A DNA stretch of 64,000 bases from Shewanella atlantica (GCF_003966265.1 NZ_RXNV01000003.1:434001-498000); one strand, 5' to 3'; shown: positions 1 to 9,156, counted from the first letter of the stretch. A program made the numbers and translations. Notes: a model not told the origin generated them from the letters alone.

Positions 1-1322
1 TTATCGGTATTGATATCGCTCTCGATAAGATTAATGGGGATCAGGAAACTGAATGTACTTCCTTTGCCCAGCTCACTCGTTATCATAAGCTCACTCTGGT
101 GGTGACTGAGAGCATGCTTAGTGATCGCAAGGCCCAACCCTGTCCCACCACGTTGCCTCGTGCGCGCATTGTCGACTCGGTAAAAACGCTCAGTCAGACG
201 ACCAATATGCTGTGGCGCAATGCCGTCGCCGCTATCAGTCACACTGAAGATCCCTCCTGTTGCCACCTTTCGCCAGCTGATATCGACTTTACCGCCGGGT
301 TCAGTGTAACGAATCGCATTAGAGATCAGGTTAGAGCAGGCACTACGTAACTCAAGTTCATTACCATAGAGATGCAGATTGGGTTCGCTATAGAAACTCA
401 ACTCATATTCTCCGTGGGACAGAGCATTGGCTTCCTCCTTTAAAATCTCCATCATATGGGACATGTTCACTGTGACTTCGAGGTTTATCTCCGCCGAATC
501 TTCGATTCTGGATAGAACCAGTAACTGCTCTACCATAGAGCGCATTCTATTCGTCTGCTGCTGCATCTGCTCCATGGCTTTAACATTAGGAGAGCCAGGT
601 TCAGCCATTGACTGCATCATCTCAAGATAACCTTGCAACACAGTGAGCGGAGTCTTGAGCTCATGGGAAACATTGGCAACAAAGTCCTTACGCATCCCCT
701 CGAGCTGTCTGACCCTGGTGATATCTCTGGCTATCAACAAAAACTGCCCCGAACCATACCCCATCACCCTAATCTCGAGGACCCGGCCTTCGGCATGGGG
801 AGATGCCAGTTCCAGTGGGTCTTGATATTCAGCTTTCTTCAGGTAGTTAGCAAAGTCGGGGTGACGCAACAGGTTATCGATGCGTTGGCCACTGTCTAAC
901 GGCCAGACAAACCCCAGCAGGAGCTGAGCGAGTTTATTACACCAAATAATATTGTGCTCAGAGTCCAGTACCACAGCAGCATCGGGCAGTGCCTCCGCCC
1001 CCTGTCTGAATCGACCGAGCAGAAAGGCTAACTGAGAAACTCTTTTCCTGTTCTTACCCTGAAGACGATAGATACCATTGAATACGCCCTCCCAGCTGCC
1101 ACTGCCATTGGGCGGAGTTAAACGCCTGTCACGCCATAGCCAAAAATTAAGTCTGGATAGTTGGCGATAATGCCAAAATAGGAGCGCAACGGCGCCGATG
1201 AGGAGAACCCAAACAACCTGCCCGACAATTAGACCCAGAATAAAACATAACAACAGATAGGTTATTAACCGGGAAAGCAGTCGGTAACCTGAATATGAAT
1301 CAAACATATATTGCATGGCCAT
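1..1322 (-). CDS. phoR: Phosphate regulon sensor histidine kinase PhoR (3' end cut by window)
   Basis: Inner-membrane histidine kinase that controls PhoB phosphorylation according to phosphate supply. Translating the minus strand from an ATG at 1322 (a second ATG lies at 1316) gives an open frame through to base 1. The N-terminus has two hydrophobic stretches, followed by a PAS-like section and then the H-box VSHELKTPL near base 665, where His is the phosphorylation site. An N-box and the glycine-rich GTGLGLAI and GKGSTF ATPase motifs follow. The frame has passed the last conserved motif at the window edge, so only a few residues and the stop are missing. It lies downstream of phoB on the same strand, about 100 bp away, so the two are very likely co-transcribed. 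Identity is near certain from the motifs plus the phoB neighbour. Confidence 0.93.
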   Translation of the reverse strand, partial: MAMQYMFDSYSGYRLLSRLITYLLLCFILGLIVGQVVWVLLIGAVALLFWHYRQLSRLNFWLWRDRRLTPPNGSGSWEGVFNGIYRLQGKNRKRVSQLAFLLGRFRQGAEALPDAAVVLDSEHNIIWCNKLAQLLLGFVWPLDSGQRIDNLLRHPDFANYLKKAEYQDPLELASPHAEGRVLEIRVMGYGSGQFLLIARDITRVRQLEGMRKDFVANVSHELKTPLTVLQGYLEMMQSMAEPGSPNVKAMEQMQQQTNRMRSMVEQLLVLSRIEDSAEINLEVTVNMSHMMEILKEEANALSHGEYELSFYSEPNLHLYGNELELRSACSNLISNAIRYTEPGGKVDISWRKVATGGIFSVTDSGDGIAPQHIGRLTERFYRVDNARTRQRGGTGLGLAITKHALSHHQSELMITSELGKGSTFSFLIPINLIESDINTD

Positions 1323-1388
1323 AAATAGAAGCTGGGCACAAGATAACTTAAATCATCCTGCGAGCCCAACTTAACTTAATTTAACCTA

Positions 1389-1417
1389 ATACCGATTGGT
1401 ATGATACCAATCGGTAT
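1389..1417. repeat. 29-bp hairpin repeat between phoB and phoR
   Basis: ATACCGATTGGTAT and its exact reverse complement are separated by one G, making a near-perfect palindrome directly after the phoB stop. Single copies of the same ATACCNATNGGTAT motif occur at 28912 and 38876, so this is a dispersed intergenic repeat. In the phoBR transcript it would form a stable stem that could affect processing or the phoB:phoR ratio (inference). It has no T-run, so it is not a classic terminator. Confidence 0.7.
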
Positions 1418-1421
1418 AAAG

Positions 1422-2111
1422 CTATAGACGCGTAGAGAAGCGATATCCCGCACCACGAACAGTCTGGATCAATCGGTCATGTCCCGAAGGTTCAACGGCC
1501 TTTCTGAGCCGCCTGATATGCACATCGACCGTTCTGTCCTCAACATAGACGTTAGTTCCCCAGACATTGTCGAGTAACTGCTCTCGGCTATAGACACGTT
1601 CAGGATGGGTCATAAAGAAATGCAGCAGCCTAAACTCGGTCGGCCCCATATCCAGTACCTGCTCGTTGACCATCACCCGGTGACTGGTGGGATCCAACAT
1701 GAGTCCCTGAACATCGATTGGCTCCTCTAAGCTTGTTGGCGAGCTGCGACGCATCACAGCTTTTATTCTGGCCACCAGCTCTTTGGGAGAGAAAGGTTTG
1801 GTCATATAATCGTCGGCGCCCACTTCGAGCCCCCTGACCTTGTCTTCCTCCTCGCCCCTTGCTGTTAACATTATTATTGGGATCTGACGGGTAAACTCAT
1901 CCTGACGCAGGCGCTTTGCCAGCCCAATGCCACTTCCCCCGGGGAACATCCAATCTAATAGAATCAGATCGGGATAAGGCTCTGACAGCATATCCAGTGC
2001 AGAATCAAAATCTTCCGCAGCAGTCGTCGTAAAACCATGCTGTTCCAATACAAAGGTTAGCATCTCTCTGATAGCTAACTCATCTTCAACAATTAATATC
2101 CTAGCGGTCAT
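1422..2111 (-). CDS. phoB: Phosphate regulon response regulator PhoB
   Basis: OmpR-family response regulator that activates Pho genes under phosphate limitation. The receiver domain covers roughly residues 4-120: acidic pocket E9-D10, phospho-acceptor D53 in [10 protein letters not shown], and the switch lysine in the MTKPFSP motif. A C-terminal winged-helix DNA-binding domain follows ([11 protein letters not shown] and [11 protein letters not shown]). The start chosen is the ATG at 2111, giving [11 protein letters not shown] as in E. coli PhoB. A TTG 18 bases upstream extends the frame but adds residues the family lacks. The protein is 229 aa, the usual length. phoR follows downstream and a porin gene ends upstream. 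Pho-box-like sequences lie in its upstream region, consistent with autoregulation. Confidence 0.96.
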   Translation of the reverse strand: MTARILIVEDELAIREMLTFVLEQHGFTTTAAEDFDSALDMLSEPYPDLILLDWMFPGGSGIGLAKRLRQDEFTRQIPIIMLTARGEEEDKVRGLEVGADDYMTKPFSPKELVARIKAVMRRSSPTSLEEPIDVQGLMLDPTSHRVMVNEQVLDMGPTEFRLLHFFMTHPERVYSREQLLDNVWGTNVYVEDRTVDVHIRRLRKAVEPSGHDRLIQTVRGAGYRFSTRL

Positions 2112-2162
2112 ATGCGATCTTCTATCCAATGAATGTTCACGGGTCTATTATTGGTCTGTAAT

Positions 2163-2180
2163 ATTACAGAATTATGGTCA
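2163..2180 (-). promoter_or_regulatory. Weak Pho-box-like site upstream of phoB
   Basis: Read on the minus strand, TGACCATAATTCTGTAAT matches 12 of 18 positions of the E. coli Pho-box consensus CTGTCATAAATCTGTCAT, in the orientation of phoB and about 50 bp from its start codon. It overlaps a perfect 14-bp palindrome, CTGTAATATTACAG, at 2156-2169. Assignment is by eye only. Confidence 0.35.
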
Positions 2181-2192
2181 ACACACTGTATA

Positions 2193-2230
2193 TTGTCATA
2201 AAGCGGTACACCTTGTCATAAAACCCTCAC
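2193..2230 (+). promoter_or_regulatory. Two Pho-box-like direct repeats, inverted relative to phoB
   Basis: TTGTCATAAAGCGGTACA (2193-2210) and TTGTCATAAAACCCTCAC (2213-2230) share the TTGTCATAAA core with a 20-bp period, about two helical turns. The second matches roughly 13 of 18 positions of the Pho-box consensus. Both point away from phoB, toward the 3' end of the porin gene. They may be PhoB operators acting in inverse orientation, or may act on an unseen transcript. Confidence 0.4.
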
Positions 2231-2320
2231 ATTGTCGCACAAGAAAAACTTCAGTTTTCGCAGCAAAACAGTGCCGGCAATCGCGTCAACTTATCTCTGG
2301 ACGGGACGCAGACAAAGACG

Positions 2321-2344
2321 CAAAAAGGAGGCCGAAGCCTCCTT
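2321..2344 (-). terminator. Rho-independent terminator of the porin gene
   Basis: On the minus strand, GGAGGC-TTCG-GCCTCC is followed by TTTTTG, some 25 bp after the porin stop codon. The stable UUCG tetraloop makes this a strong terminator that separates the porin gene from phoB. Confidence 0.85.
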
Positions 2345-2368
2345 AGTTCTTATCGGTTAGATTTGAAA

Positions 2369-3310
2369 TTAGAACTTGTGTTCCAGACCCAGACCGAAGA
2401 ATTTATCATCATTCTCATCGCCTTCGTACGCACGATTCGAGTAAAAGGCAAACAGCTTAGTAGGCTTGCCTAACTTGTAATCTCCGCCAACAGACCAGGA
2501 ATCACCTTTGTTTTCCATATCCTGATATTGTGCCTTCAAGACTACGGATTCAATTTTATAGGCCGCACTCAATAGGTAACCTGTATCACTGTCGTTCGAT
2601 ACCGATTGACCACCATCGAAGGTCTTCTCCTGCTGCTGGTACATACCACCAATTTTCAGACCCGCAATCTTGCCCTGTACACTTGCACGAACAATTTCGT
2701 AGCCTTTGACATCTGAGTCATAGGCAATCGATGCGTAGACGGGTGATTTCTTTAGTTTTGCATCACCATACATGGCCGCGACACTGAAGCCATCCTGACC
2801 TTGTTGGTCGCTATCGCCTTCGGCCGCATAAGTGACACCCAGCTTAAAACCACTCATTGAAGGTGTGATATAGGTAGCAGTCTGAGCCAGACGGTTCTCA
2901 CCCTTAAAAAGGTTTTTCAAATCACCGGAAAGGTCGTTGAATTGATCTATCTTTCCCTGTGATTGCTTCAACATAGTGTCGTTACGACCCACAGATACGG
3001 CACCGAAGCTACCTTTAAGACCTACGAATTGATTACGTGCCTTGAAGTTCTCTTTGGTATCATCACCGGTATCGACTTCATACTCGATAGTGTAGAAAGC
3101 TTCCAAAGAGTTACTGAGTTCAAATGTCCCTTTAGCGCCGAAGCGAGAAGCATTACTTTGAATCGTTGTAGTGGCATCACCATCGACATCATTAGACTGA
3201 GCCGTTACGTTCAACTTACCGTAAACAGTGAGCGGTTCTGCAGCATGTGCAGAAGCCAGAGTTGCAGAAGCAAGAGCAGATGCCAGTAAAGTTTTACAGA
3301 AAACGTTCAT
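2369..3310 (-). CDS. Outer-membrane general porin (Gram-negative porin family)
   Basis: Trimeric beta-barrel porin for passive diffusion of small hydrophilic solutes across the outer membrane. It has a signal peptide of about 22 residues ending ASAHA before AEPLTVYGKLN, the typical first strand. Alternating aromatic and polar strands run throughout and the last residue is Phe (GLEHKF), the outer-membrane assembly signal. There are two adjacent ATGs at 3313 and 3310; the second sits 7 nt from an AGGA ribosome site and was chosen. A frame extending to 3409 lacks a plausible signal at its N-terminus. The gene ends just upstream of phoB, has its own terminator, and has a good Pho-box match about 185 bp upstream. 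It may therefore be a phosphate-starvation porin; the substrate is not evident from sequence. Confidence 0.9.
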   Translation of the reverse strand: MNVFCKTLLASALASATLASAHAAEPLTVYGKLNVTAQSNDVDGDATTTIQSNASRFGAKGTFELSNSLEAFYTIEYEVDTGDDTKENFKARNQFVGLKGSFGAVSVGRNDTMLKQSQGKIDQFNDLSGDLKNLFKGENRLAQTATYITPSMSGFKLGVTYAAEGDSDQQGQDGFSVAAMYGDAKLKKSPVYASIAYDSDVKGYEIVRASVQGKIAGLKIGGMYQQQEKTFDGGQSVSNDSDTGYLLSAAYKIESVVLKAQYQDMENKGDSWSVGGDYKLGKPTKLFAFYSNRAYEGDENDDKFFGLGLEHKF

Positions 3311-3492
3311 CATTAAATCCTTTCGACGTATCAGTTCGTCTTGGTTATTGGTTTGGACGGCCGAGAGTTTGCAGCGTTTCTGTTTCAGTTTTATTTCAAC
3401 CCCACTCAACTTTGTTAGTAAACATCAAGTTTCGAGTTGTAACTCCTTTAAAAGCCTTACCTGCTAAGGGATACAGAAGAAGTATTTCGTAT

Positions 3493-3510
3493 ATGACAGT
3501 TTCATGAATT
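3493..3510 (-). promoter_or_regulatory. Candidate Pho box upstream of the porin
   Basis: On the minus strand, AATTCATGAAACTGTCAT carries TTCAT, AAA and a complete CTGTCAT half-repeat at the right spacing. It is in the orientation of the porin gene, about 183 bp from the start codon. This supports porin control by the adjacent PhoB (inference). Confidence 0.5.
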
Positions 3511-3604
3511 ATGTTCAGCATAGGGTTATCGATAATTTTTTTGCGGTTTACCCGAGCTGGACAATGGCTTACACTGCGCCTTTATTTTTGATTGAGCGCT
3601 TATT

Positions 3605-4516
3605 ATGTGGTTTAAAAATCTGACTGTTTACCGTTTTAATAAACCTTTCTCTGTTGATACAGAAGCTCTTGAAAAGTCATTGGAAGACTTCACATTCTCT
3701 CCATGCTCAAGCCAAGACATCAGCAAGTTCGGTTTTTCCAATGCTCTTGGAAAACAAGGCCAAACACTGGTACACAGTGCCAGTGAAAGACACCTGATTT
3801 GTGCGACCAAGGAAGAGAAGATCCTTCCTTCACAAGTGATAAAAGAAGCACTCGAAGAGAAAGTCTCTCAAATTGAGGCTGAAGAAGATCGCAAACTGGC
3901 TAAGAAAGAGAAAGATACAATGAAGGAGGAGATCGTCATGACTCTCCTCCCTCGTGCATTCACTCGACGCAGCCAGATCCGTGCACTGATCATTCCGGAA
4001 ATTGAGATGATTCTCGTTGACAGCTCAAGCGCCGCTAAATCTGAAGAGTTACTGGCTCTGTTGCGTAAGGCTTTGGGCTCTCTTCCTATCATCCCATTGA
4101 GTTTTAAGACCCCAATCGAGACTCAGTTAACCGAATGGTTAAAAGGAAACTCGACACCTGCTCCATTTATCATGCAGGATGAAGCCGAACTAAAAACTGA
4201 CTCTGACGAAGGCGGCATCGTTCGCTTTAAGCAACAAGATCTTACCGAAGATGAAGTGCTGGCTCACATTGAAGTGGGTAAGCAGGTTCACAAACTGGCC
4301 CTGTACTTCGGTCAGTCTATCGCCTTCCTGCTGCAGTCTGATGCTGGTATTAAACGTTTGAAGTTCTCTGAAGAATTCAGAGCGGGTAACGATGAGGTAG
4401 GCACCGAAGATCCTATGGCTCGATTAGATGCTGACTTTGCCTTAATGGGCAGTGAGCTTATCGCCCTGATGAACTCATTAGTCGAAGTTCTCGGTGGTGT
4501 AGAAGACAGTATTTAA
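3605..4516 (+). CDS. rdgC: Recombination-associated protein RdgC
   Basis: Nucleoid-associated DNA-binding protein that forms a ring-shaped dimer and modulates RecA-dependent recombination. It is 303 aa, the same length as the E. coli protein, and begins [11 protein letters not shown], which matches the family start. The family motif FTPC-SQD appears as [14 protein letters not shown] near residue 31. The C-terminus, with [12 protein letters not shown], also fits. It has its own promoter region and ends at a strong bidirectional terminator facing the convergent M61 peptidase gene. Nothing in it looks altered. Confidence 0.97.
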   Translation: MWFKNLTVYRFNKPFSVDTEALEKSLEDFTFSPCSSQDISKFGFSNALGKQGQTLVHSASERHLICATKEEKILPSQVIKEALEEKVSQIEAEEDRKLAKKEKDTMKEEIVMTLLPRAFTRRSQIRALIIPEIEMILVDSSSAAKSEELLALLRKALGSLPIIPLSFKTPIETQLTEWLKGNSTPAPFIMQDEAELKTDSDEGGIVRFKQQDLTEDEVLAHIEVGKQVHKLALYFGQSIAFLLQSDAGIKRLKFSEEFRAGNDEVGTEDPMARLDADFALMGSELIALMNSLVEVLGGVEDSI

Positions 4517-4534
4517 CGGTTTTCCTGCTATCAT

Positions 4535-4560
4535 AAAAAAGGCGCCCCGGGCGCCTTTTT
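4535..4560. terminator. Bidirectional terminator between rdgC and the M61 peptidase gene
   Basis: The stem GGCGCC-CCG-GGCGCC is flanked by six A on the left and five T on the right, so it can terminate convergent transcripts from both sides. Confidence 0.9.
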
Positions 4561-4597
4561 ACTAACTCAACTAACTCAACTAACTCAACTAACTCAA
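4561..4597. repeat. Four 9-bp tandem repeats (ACTAACTCA) at the M61 gene stop
   Basis: Four perfect head-to-tail copies of ACTAACTCA run into the terminator. The last copy contains the stop codon of the M61 gene (TCA at 4594-4596, read as TGA on the minus strand). Each unit carries a TGA on that strand, so changes in repeat number would not alter the protein. Confidence 0.85.
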
Positions 4598-6390
4598 GAT
4601 TTTAGCAACCCTTTTCTATCGAAAGGCCAATCTATGCCTAACCAAGCCTCAAAGAAGGCCTTCTGGCTACGGCTTGGCTTCTTCACACTCTTAAGCATTA
4701 ACGGTCCACTGTGCTGCTCGCCTAAGGTTAATAGCACGGATTTAAGCCTGTCATCACTAAATAGGGTGATCTCTATCTGGCCGCCGACTTTAAAGTCTTT
4801 AATACGCGCACCGAAACCTTTTGCCGTGACCTTAAGACCATTAACCGCAACAACCTCATCGCCTGTAACAATCCCGGCATTCCATGCGGGGCTATCCCTC
4901 AACACTTGGGTCAAAATTAGCGAGGAATCAGGCTTCATTCCTGTATATGGGACGCTTTTCGAGTCTTTCGAGTGTTCCAACTTTAACCCGGCTTTTTTCA
5001 GCAAGGCTGAAAAGTCCAGACTCAGTGGCGAGTTGATATGTGCCTGCCACCAGGCGTTATAATCTTCGCCGCTCAAATTCCTTAGTATCTGCTTCACATC
5101 TGATACATCGAAGCCTGCCGGCACCCTGTGGTCACGATAAAGTGCTTTGTGAACATCTCGGTATGAGTGCTTCAAATTTGTCTCATCCAAGAGAGAGAAA
5201 TCGAGCGCCAGTGAGGTCAGAAACCCTTCGGAGTAGATATTCGCACTGTGATTAGTGGCATAATCCCCATCGCCACTGGCCCACTGGTTGACGCTCGCCT
5301 CGGCAACAGACTGGAATTCCCGGCCCGGCGTTAACTCATTTCTGGCGATACGCTTGGCCAGGTCTTCAAAAAACTCCTTCACCGAGATCACTTCGGCGCG
5401 AAGGAGTAACTGGCTCTGAAAGTAGCTGGTAGAGCCTTCCGATAGCCATAGGAGCTCAGACATATTTTCGTTTTGGTAATCATAAGGCACCAATCCCTGA
5501 GGACGGTATGCCTTTACGTTCCAGGTATGAACAAACTCATGGGAAGCAGTCTTGATAAAGCCTAAATAATCTTTTCGTTCACGGAAACTGAATCGGGGAC
5601 GCTGAATGATCGTCGAGTTCAGATGTTCCGTAGCCCCGCTGGCCCCACTTGTCGCATGAACCATATAGACATAGCGTTCGAAGGGGTAGCCCTCCCAAAT
5701 GGCTCTAGCTTGACCACTAAGCTTGGTCAGATCAGCCACCATCTTATCAAGGTCGTAGTTCCCCTCTCCCCAGACAACGATTTCGTAATCACGCCCATCG
5801 GCACTAAACTGCCTATATTCGTTTATCCCGGTCTCTATTGGTGAGTCGACTAGTACATCATAACTGCTACCAACAAATGAATGTGCTCGCTCACCTTTTT
5901 CCATCCCCGAATAACTTTGCCAACTGTCCGGCACCTTCATCGACACAGTTACCGCTTCGTCTCTAAACTCCGGGCTGTATACAAACACCCCACTGGCATC
6001 CAAAAAAGCATGCGTTTCGTCGATATGAGCAACTCTTTCCCCCAGCTGATTGGCATGTAGCCGATACGTCAATGAAACCGCTGTTGGCTTAGCTAACTCG
6101 ACTTGCCACTCTCCACTCGCCACGCGAACAACCGGTAATGGCTCACCCGCTTCATCCTGGGCGGAAAAAGATCTGATGCTATCTGCCAGAGGCAATACCT
6201 GATACTTGCCTGTACGCCAGACCGGTAAATTAACAGTAAAATGGCTCGAACTCGTTTTGGGGAAATGGACCTCCACGCTTGCACTGTGGTGCAATGGTTG
6301 AGTCAGGTCGATTAGGTAACTCACTTCGGCTTGAATGGCAGCTGAAAATAGTCCGCTAAAAGTTAACATCAATGGGACAACAGGTTTCAC
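4594..6390 (-). CDS. M61-family metallopeptidase with C-terminal PDZ domain
   Basis: Periplasmic or exported zinc aminopeptidase of the glycyl-aminopeptidase M61 family. An N-terminal signal peptide ends near residue 21 (AAIQA). The beta-rich N-terminal domain is followed by the zinc motif HEFVH at residues 284-288, with the third ligand Glu in LSEGSTSYF near residue 318. A PDZ domain at about 480-560 (TQVLRDSPAWNAGIVTGDEVVAVNG) probably binds peptide C-termini. The 598-aa length is normal for the family. It is convergent with rdgC and stands alone. The natural substrate is unknown. Confidence 0.92.
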   Translation of the reverse strand: MKPVVPLMLTFSGLFSAAIQAEVSYLIDLTQPLHHSASVEVHFPKTSSSHFTVNLPVWRTGKYQVLPLADSIRSFSAQDEAGEPLPVVRVASGEWQVELAKPTAVSLTYRLHANQLGERVAHIDETHAFLDASGVFVYSPEFRDEAVTVSMKVPDSWQSYSGMEKGERAHSFVGSSYDVLVDSPIETGINEYRQFSADGRDYEIVVWGEGNYDLDKMVADLTKLSGQARAIWEGYPFERYVYMVHATSGASGATEHLNSTIIQRPRFSFRERKDYLGFIKTASHEFVHTWNVKAYRPQGLVPYDYQNENMSELLWLSEGSTSYFQSQLLLRAEVISVKEFFEDLAKRIARNELTPGREFQSVAEASVNQWASGDGDYATNHSANIYSEGFLTSLALDFSLLDETNLKHSYRDVHKALYRDHRVPAGFDVSDVKQILRNLSGEDYNAWWQAHINSPLSLDFSALLKKAGLKLEHSKDSKSVPYTGMKPDSSLILTQVLRDSPAWNAGIVTGDEVVAVNGLKVTAKGFGARIKDFKVGGQIEITLFSDDRLKSVLLTLGEQHSGPLMLKSVKKPSRSQKAFFEAWLGIDWPFDRKGLLKS

Positions 6391-6689
6391 TCTTGCTTCC
6401 TTCTGTTATATATTGTTTTTATTTTTTAAGATGTTCGGACGAAGAGTATAACACTCGCACTTCCGTTACCGGGCAGTTCGAAACAAGTTGCAACATAAAC
6501 ACTATTATTCATCGTATTAATTGACGAGTCTGGTTTTCCCATTTGCACAGAGGTTCAAGGGAGGAGATTAGCTGTTTTTTATTATGATAATGCTGTCATC
6601 GGTCCTCCTGTTCAGTAAAGTTCACAGTGAATAGACTGCAGTAGGCATACACCCCAAGTCCCTATAAGAGGGCGAGGTATCGATATTCT
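6391..6689. other. Intergenic region between divergent M61 and TPR genes
   Basis: About 300 bp that must contain two divergent promoters. I saw no convincing operator, RNA or repeat in it. Confidence 0.5.
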
Positions 6690-8846
6690 ATGCGCACCAT
6701 TCTTATTACAATCACTCTCTTTTTATTCAGTACTTTAGCCTACGCTCAAGAACATAAAGCCATTGAGATAAAGTTCAGAGAGGCACCGATCCAACTCTTT
6801 GAAGAGGTTATCGCATCGGTATCCTTACCTATCGAAGCCAAGAGCACTTCCGAATTTAGCAAAATTTCGAATGAGCAAGGCTATACCGTTGAAGAGTTAA
6901 AACAGAAGATGCAGCTACTGGCGCGCCTGTATCTGGACACCAGCATCAAGGAAAAGAGTAAATACACAAAAGCGGAATCTCTGCTCAAACTACTGGAAGT
7001 CATAGGCACGACAACCTATGACCAAGCTTACCTTCAGATGTTAACGGGGCGCTACATAGCCAGAAGTACTCGCGATTACAAGAAGGCAATACCCTATTAC
7101 GAACAATCAATTAACACCATATTACCCGAACAAGACACCGAATCTCAGCTGCTGAAACTACTCAATTATGACAATTTGGGGAATATACACAGAATCATAC
7201 GACAGGATAAACCTGCACTGGTTTATCTGACTAAATACCGGGAGATGGCCTATCAACTCAGGGACGATTATTTTATTGCCCAAGCCGAATCATCTCTGGG
7301 AAACTATTACAACAAACTTAACCAGCTTACCGAAGCTGTACAGCATTACAGCGAGGCGTTGAGACTCTCGAACAGGCAAGACCGACCTTTTTTAAAAGCC
7401 GATCTTCAACTTCAACTCGCCCGGGTTTATCGTGAATTGGAATTTTGGGATGATGCCCTTCAATATGCTCATGAAGCGGCTCAGGCTTTCGAGAAGCTCG
7501 AAAAAAATGGCTACCGCTCTAATTGTATGACGGTTATCGCCATGATACATGCGAATCAGGGGCAATGGAATCAAGCCATTGACTATTACCTGAATGCTCA
7601 ACAACTCGACTTGAAAAACCAAAATGTTACGGCTCAAGCGTTAAACTTTCATAATCTGGGTGAAGCCTACTTTAACAGTGGTAATAGCGTCACAGCATTG
7701 GATTTCTTACTTAAATCTAACGCGCTTTTCGTGGAAAGAAAGAGTAAACATTATCAAGTCTATAGTGATCTGTTAATCGCTCAAGTTACTGTGGCAGATA
7801 AAAAATGGGAGCTGGCAAATAAGCACGCAACATCAGCACTCTCAATAGCCGAAGCCCTCTCGCTCAGACAAGAGCAGATTGAAGCGCTCAAATATTCGGT
7901 GATGGCCTTAAGAGAGTTAAAGGTATATGACAAGGCATTTGATCTGACAGATAAACTGATAGCCCTGAGTCAAATGGAACAGGAAAAGGTGGCAACCAAG
8001 CCCAGTTATACCCCTTCGATTCTTGCCGAACAGAAATTAAAGCTTAAGTTAAACCAAATAAAGACAGAACAAGGTCAGCTCAACGAACAGTTGGAACGCT
8101 CTCGGATCATCCTTATCACAGTAATGATTGCGGCGATATTTATCTCCCTGTTCTCTTTTAATCAATGGCGGATGCGAGAGATATTATCTACCGAGCTAGC
8201 CCATGCCAATGAAACCAATAACCTGGAGCCTATCAGTTCACTCCCTGGTTACAGAGGCTTTATCGAGGAGCTTAATACTCATCAAACAGATAAACCGACA
8301 GCCATCGCATTGATATCTTTGACAAGCCACATGAATAACGATATCTATCAAGGTCTTGAAGAAAATTCAAGAGTAAGTAAGATACAAATGGACACCATAT
8401 CAGGCTGTTTTTCAGGTAAGGCTTTTCTGGTAAGACCCGGGTTATTTGCAATATCGGTAAAAGAGCCTATTCAAGCGGGACTATTACTGGAAAAGTGCAG
8501 TAAGGCAATCGATAAGGTTAATGGAGGCACCAGCATTCATATGGGTTATCTTCCGATGCCTTTGTTGACCGACCCTCAAATAAAGCTCACTCCCCAAACC
8601 CACTTTGGCGCCGCACAGATGACGTTAGCAGCCGCTCTCAGTTTAGGGACAGATAAAGATTATTTTGTTACACTAAAGGCCCTTAATTTTGCCCCATCGG
8701 CCATCTTCTCTACCCCTCTATACCTGCACCTGGAAAAAGGCATTGTTAGAGGACTACTCAAGGTCGAGACCAATGGCGATAAAAAGCAGATCTTGTGGCC
8801 AAAATGGGAAAGTGATCAGCAGTTTCAACATTCAGAAATAAATTAA
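6690..8846 (+). CDS. Membrane-anchored TPR protein with degenerate GGDEF-like C-terminus
   Basis: 718 aa. The signal peptide ends near residue 19 (TLAYA) and is followed by tetratricopeptide repeats over about 90-430 (for example ALVYLTKYREMAYQLRDDYFIAQAESSLGNYY). A coiled coil around 445-470 leads to one membrane helix (IILITVMIAAIFISLF, about 472-490). The cytoplasmic end keeps the outline of a GGDEF domain: SLPGYRGFIEEL resembles the usual LPNRRAF entry, and ALISLTSHMNNDIYQGLEEN the first active-site helix. No GG[DE]EF signature or metal-binding Asp can be found, so catalysis is unlikely. A plausible role is a periplasmic protein-interaction sensor coupled to a non-catalytic nucleotide-binding or signalling domain (inference). 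The gene stands alone. Confidence 0.75.
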   Translation: MRTILITITLFLFSTLAYAQEHKAIEIKFREAPIQLFEEVIASVSLPIEAKSTSEFSKISNEQGYTVEELKQKMQLLARLYLDTSIKEKSKYTKAESLLKLLEVIGTTTYDQAYLQMLTGRYIARSTRDYKKAIPYYEQSINTILPEQDTESQLLKLLNYDNLGNIHRIIRQDKPALVYLTKYREMAYQLRDDYFIAQAESSLGNYYNKLNQLTEAVQHYSEALRLSNRQDRPFLKADLQLQLARVYRELEFWDDALQYAHEAAQAFEKLEKNGYRSNCMTVIAMIHANQGQWNQAIDYYLNAQQLDLKNQNVTAQALNFHNLGEAYFNSGNSVTALDFLLKSNALFVERKSKHYQVYSDLLIAQVTVADKKWELANKHATSALSIAEALSLRQEQIEALKYSVMALRELKVYDKAFDLTDKLIALSQMEQEKVATKPSYTPSILAEQKLKLKLNQIKTEQGQLNEQLERSRIILITVMIAAIFISLFSFNQWRMREILSTELAHANETNNLEPISSLPGYRGFIEELNTHQTDKPTAIALISLTSHMNNDIYQGLEENSRVSKIQMDTISGCFSGKAFLVRPGLFAISVKEPIQAGLLLEKCSKAIDKVNGGTSIHMGYLPMPLLTDPQIKLTPQTHFGAAQMTLAAALSLGTDKDYFVTLKALNFAPSAIFSTPLYLHLEKGIVRGLLKVETNGDKKQILWPKWESDQQFQHSEIN

Positions 8847-8919
8847 TTAAAATGGTTAAAGTCCCAAAATCACTTCAAGGTGCTGGACTGAGCGACTCAA
8901 GAAGTGACAAGGTTCAAGG

Positions 8920-8961
8920 TATGAAATAGCAGGAGTCGTTATTCTGGTTTACTATTTCATA
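8920..8961. repeat. 10-bp inverted repeat in the gap before the diguanylate cyclase gene
   Basis: TATGAAATAG (8920-8929) and its exact complement CTATTTCATA (8952-8961) flank a 22-nt loop. It lies in the 310-bp gap 8847-9156, where I saw nothing else definite. It could be a transcript end for the TPR gene or a small mobile remnant. Confidence 0.4.
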
Positions 8962-9156
8962 ATGTAGACATTGCTTGTCGCCTTGCCATAGGGGAGCACT
9001 GTAACTCGTATTACTAAGTGACTTGGATATATGGGTCTCGGTATCGCAAATCAAATTTGCACTCCAAAGGGATTGCTATACCATTAATGTTACTTAAATG
9101 AGTTAAAATCTAAGTATCGCTCACTTTTGTCTGGACCAAGTAGGACGTGATTATCA

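Noticed and set aside
2112..2129. TTG start for phoB
   Set aside because: It adds six residues absent from PhoB proteins; the ATG at 2111 gives the family start.
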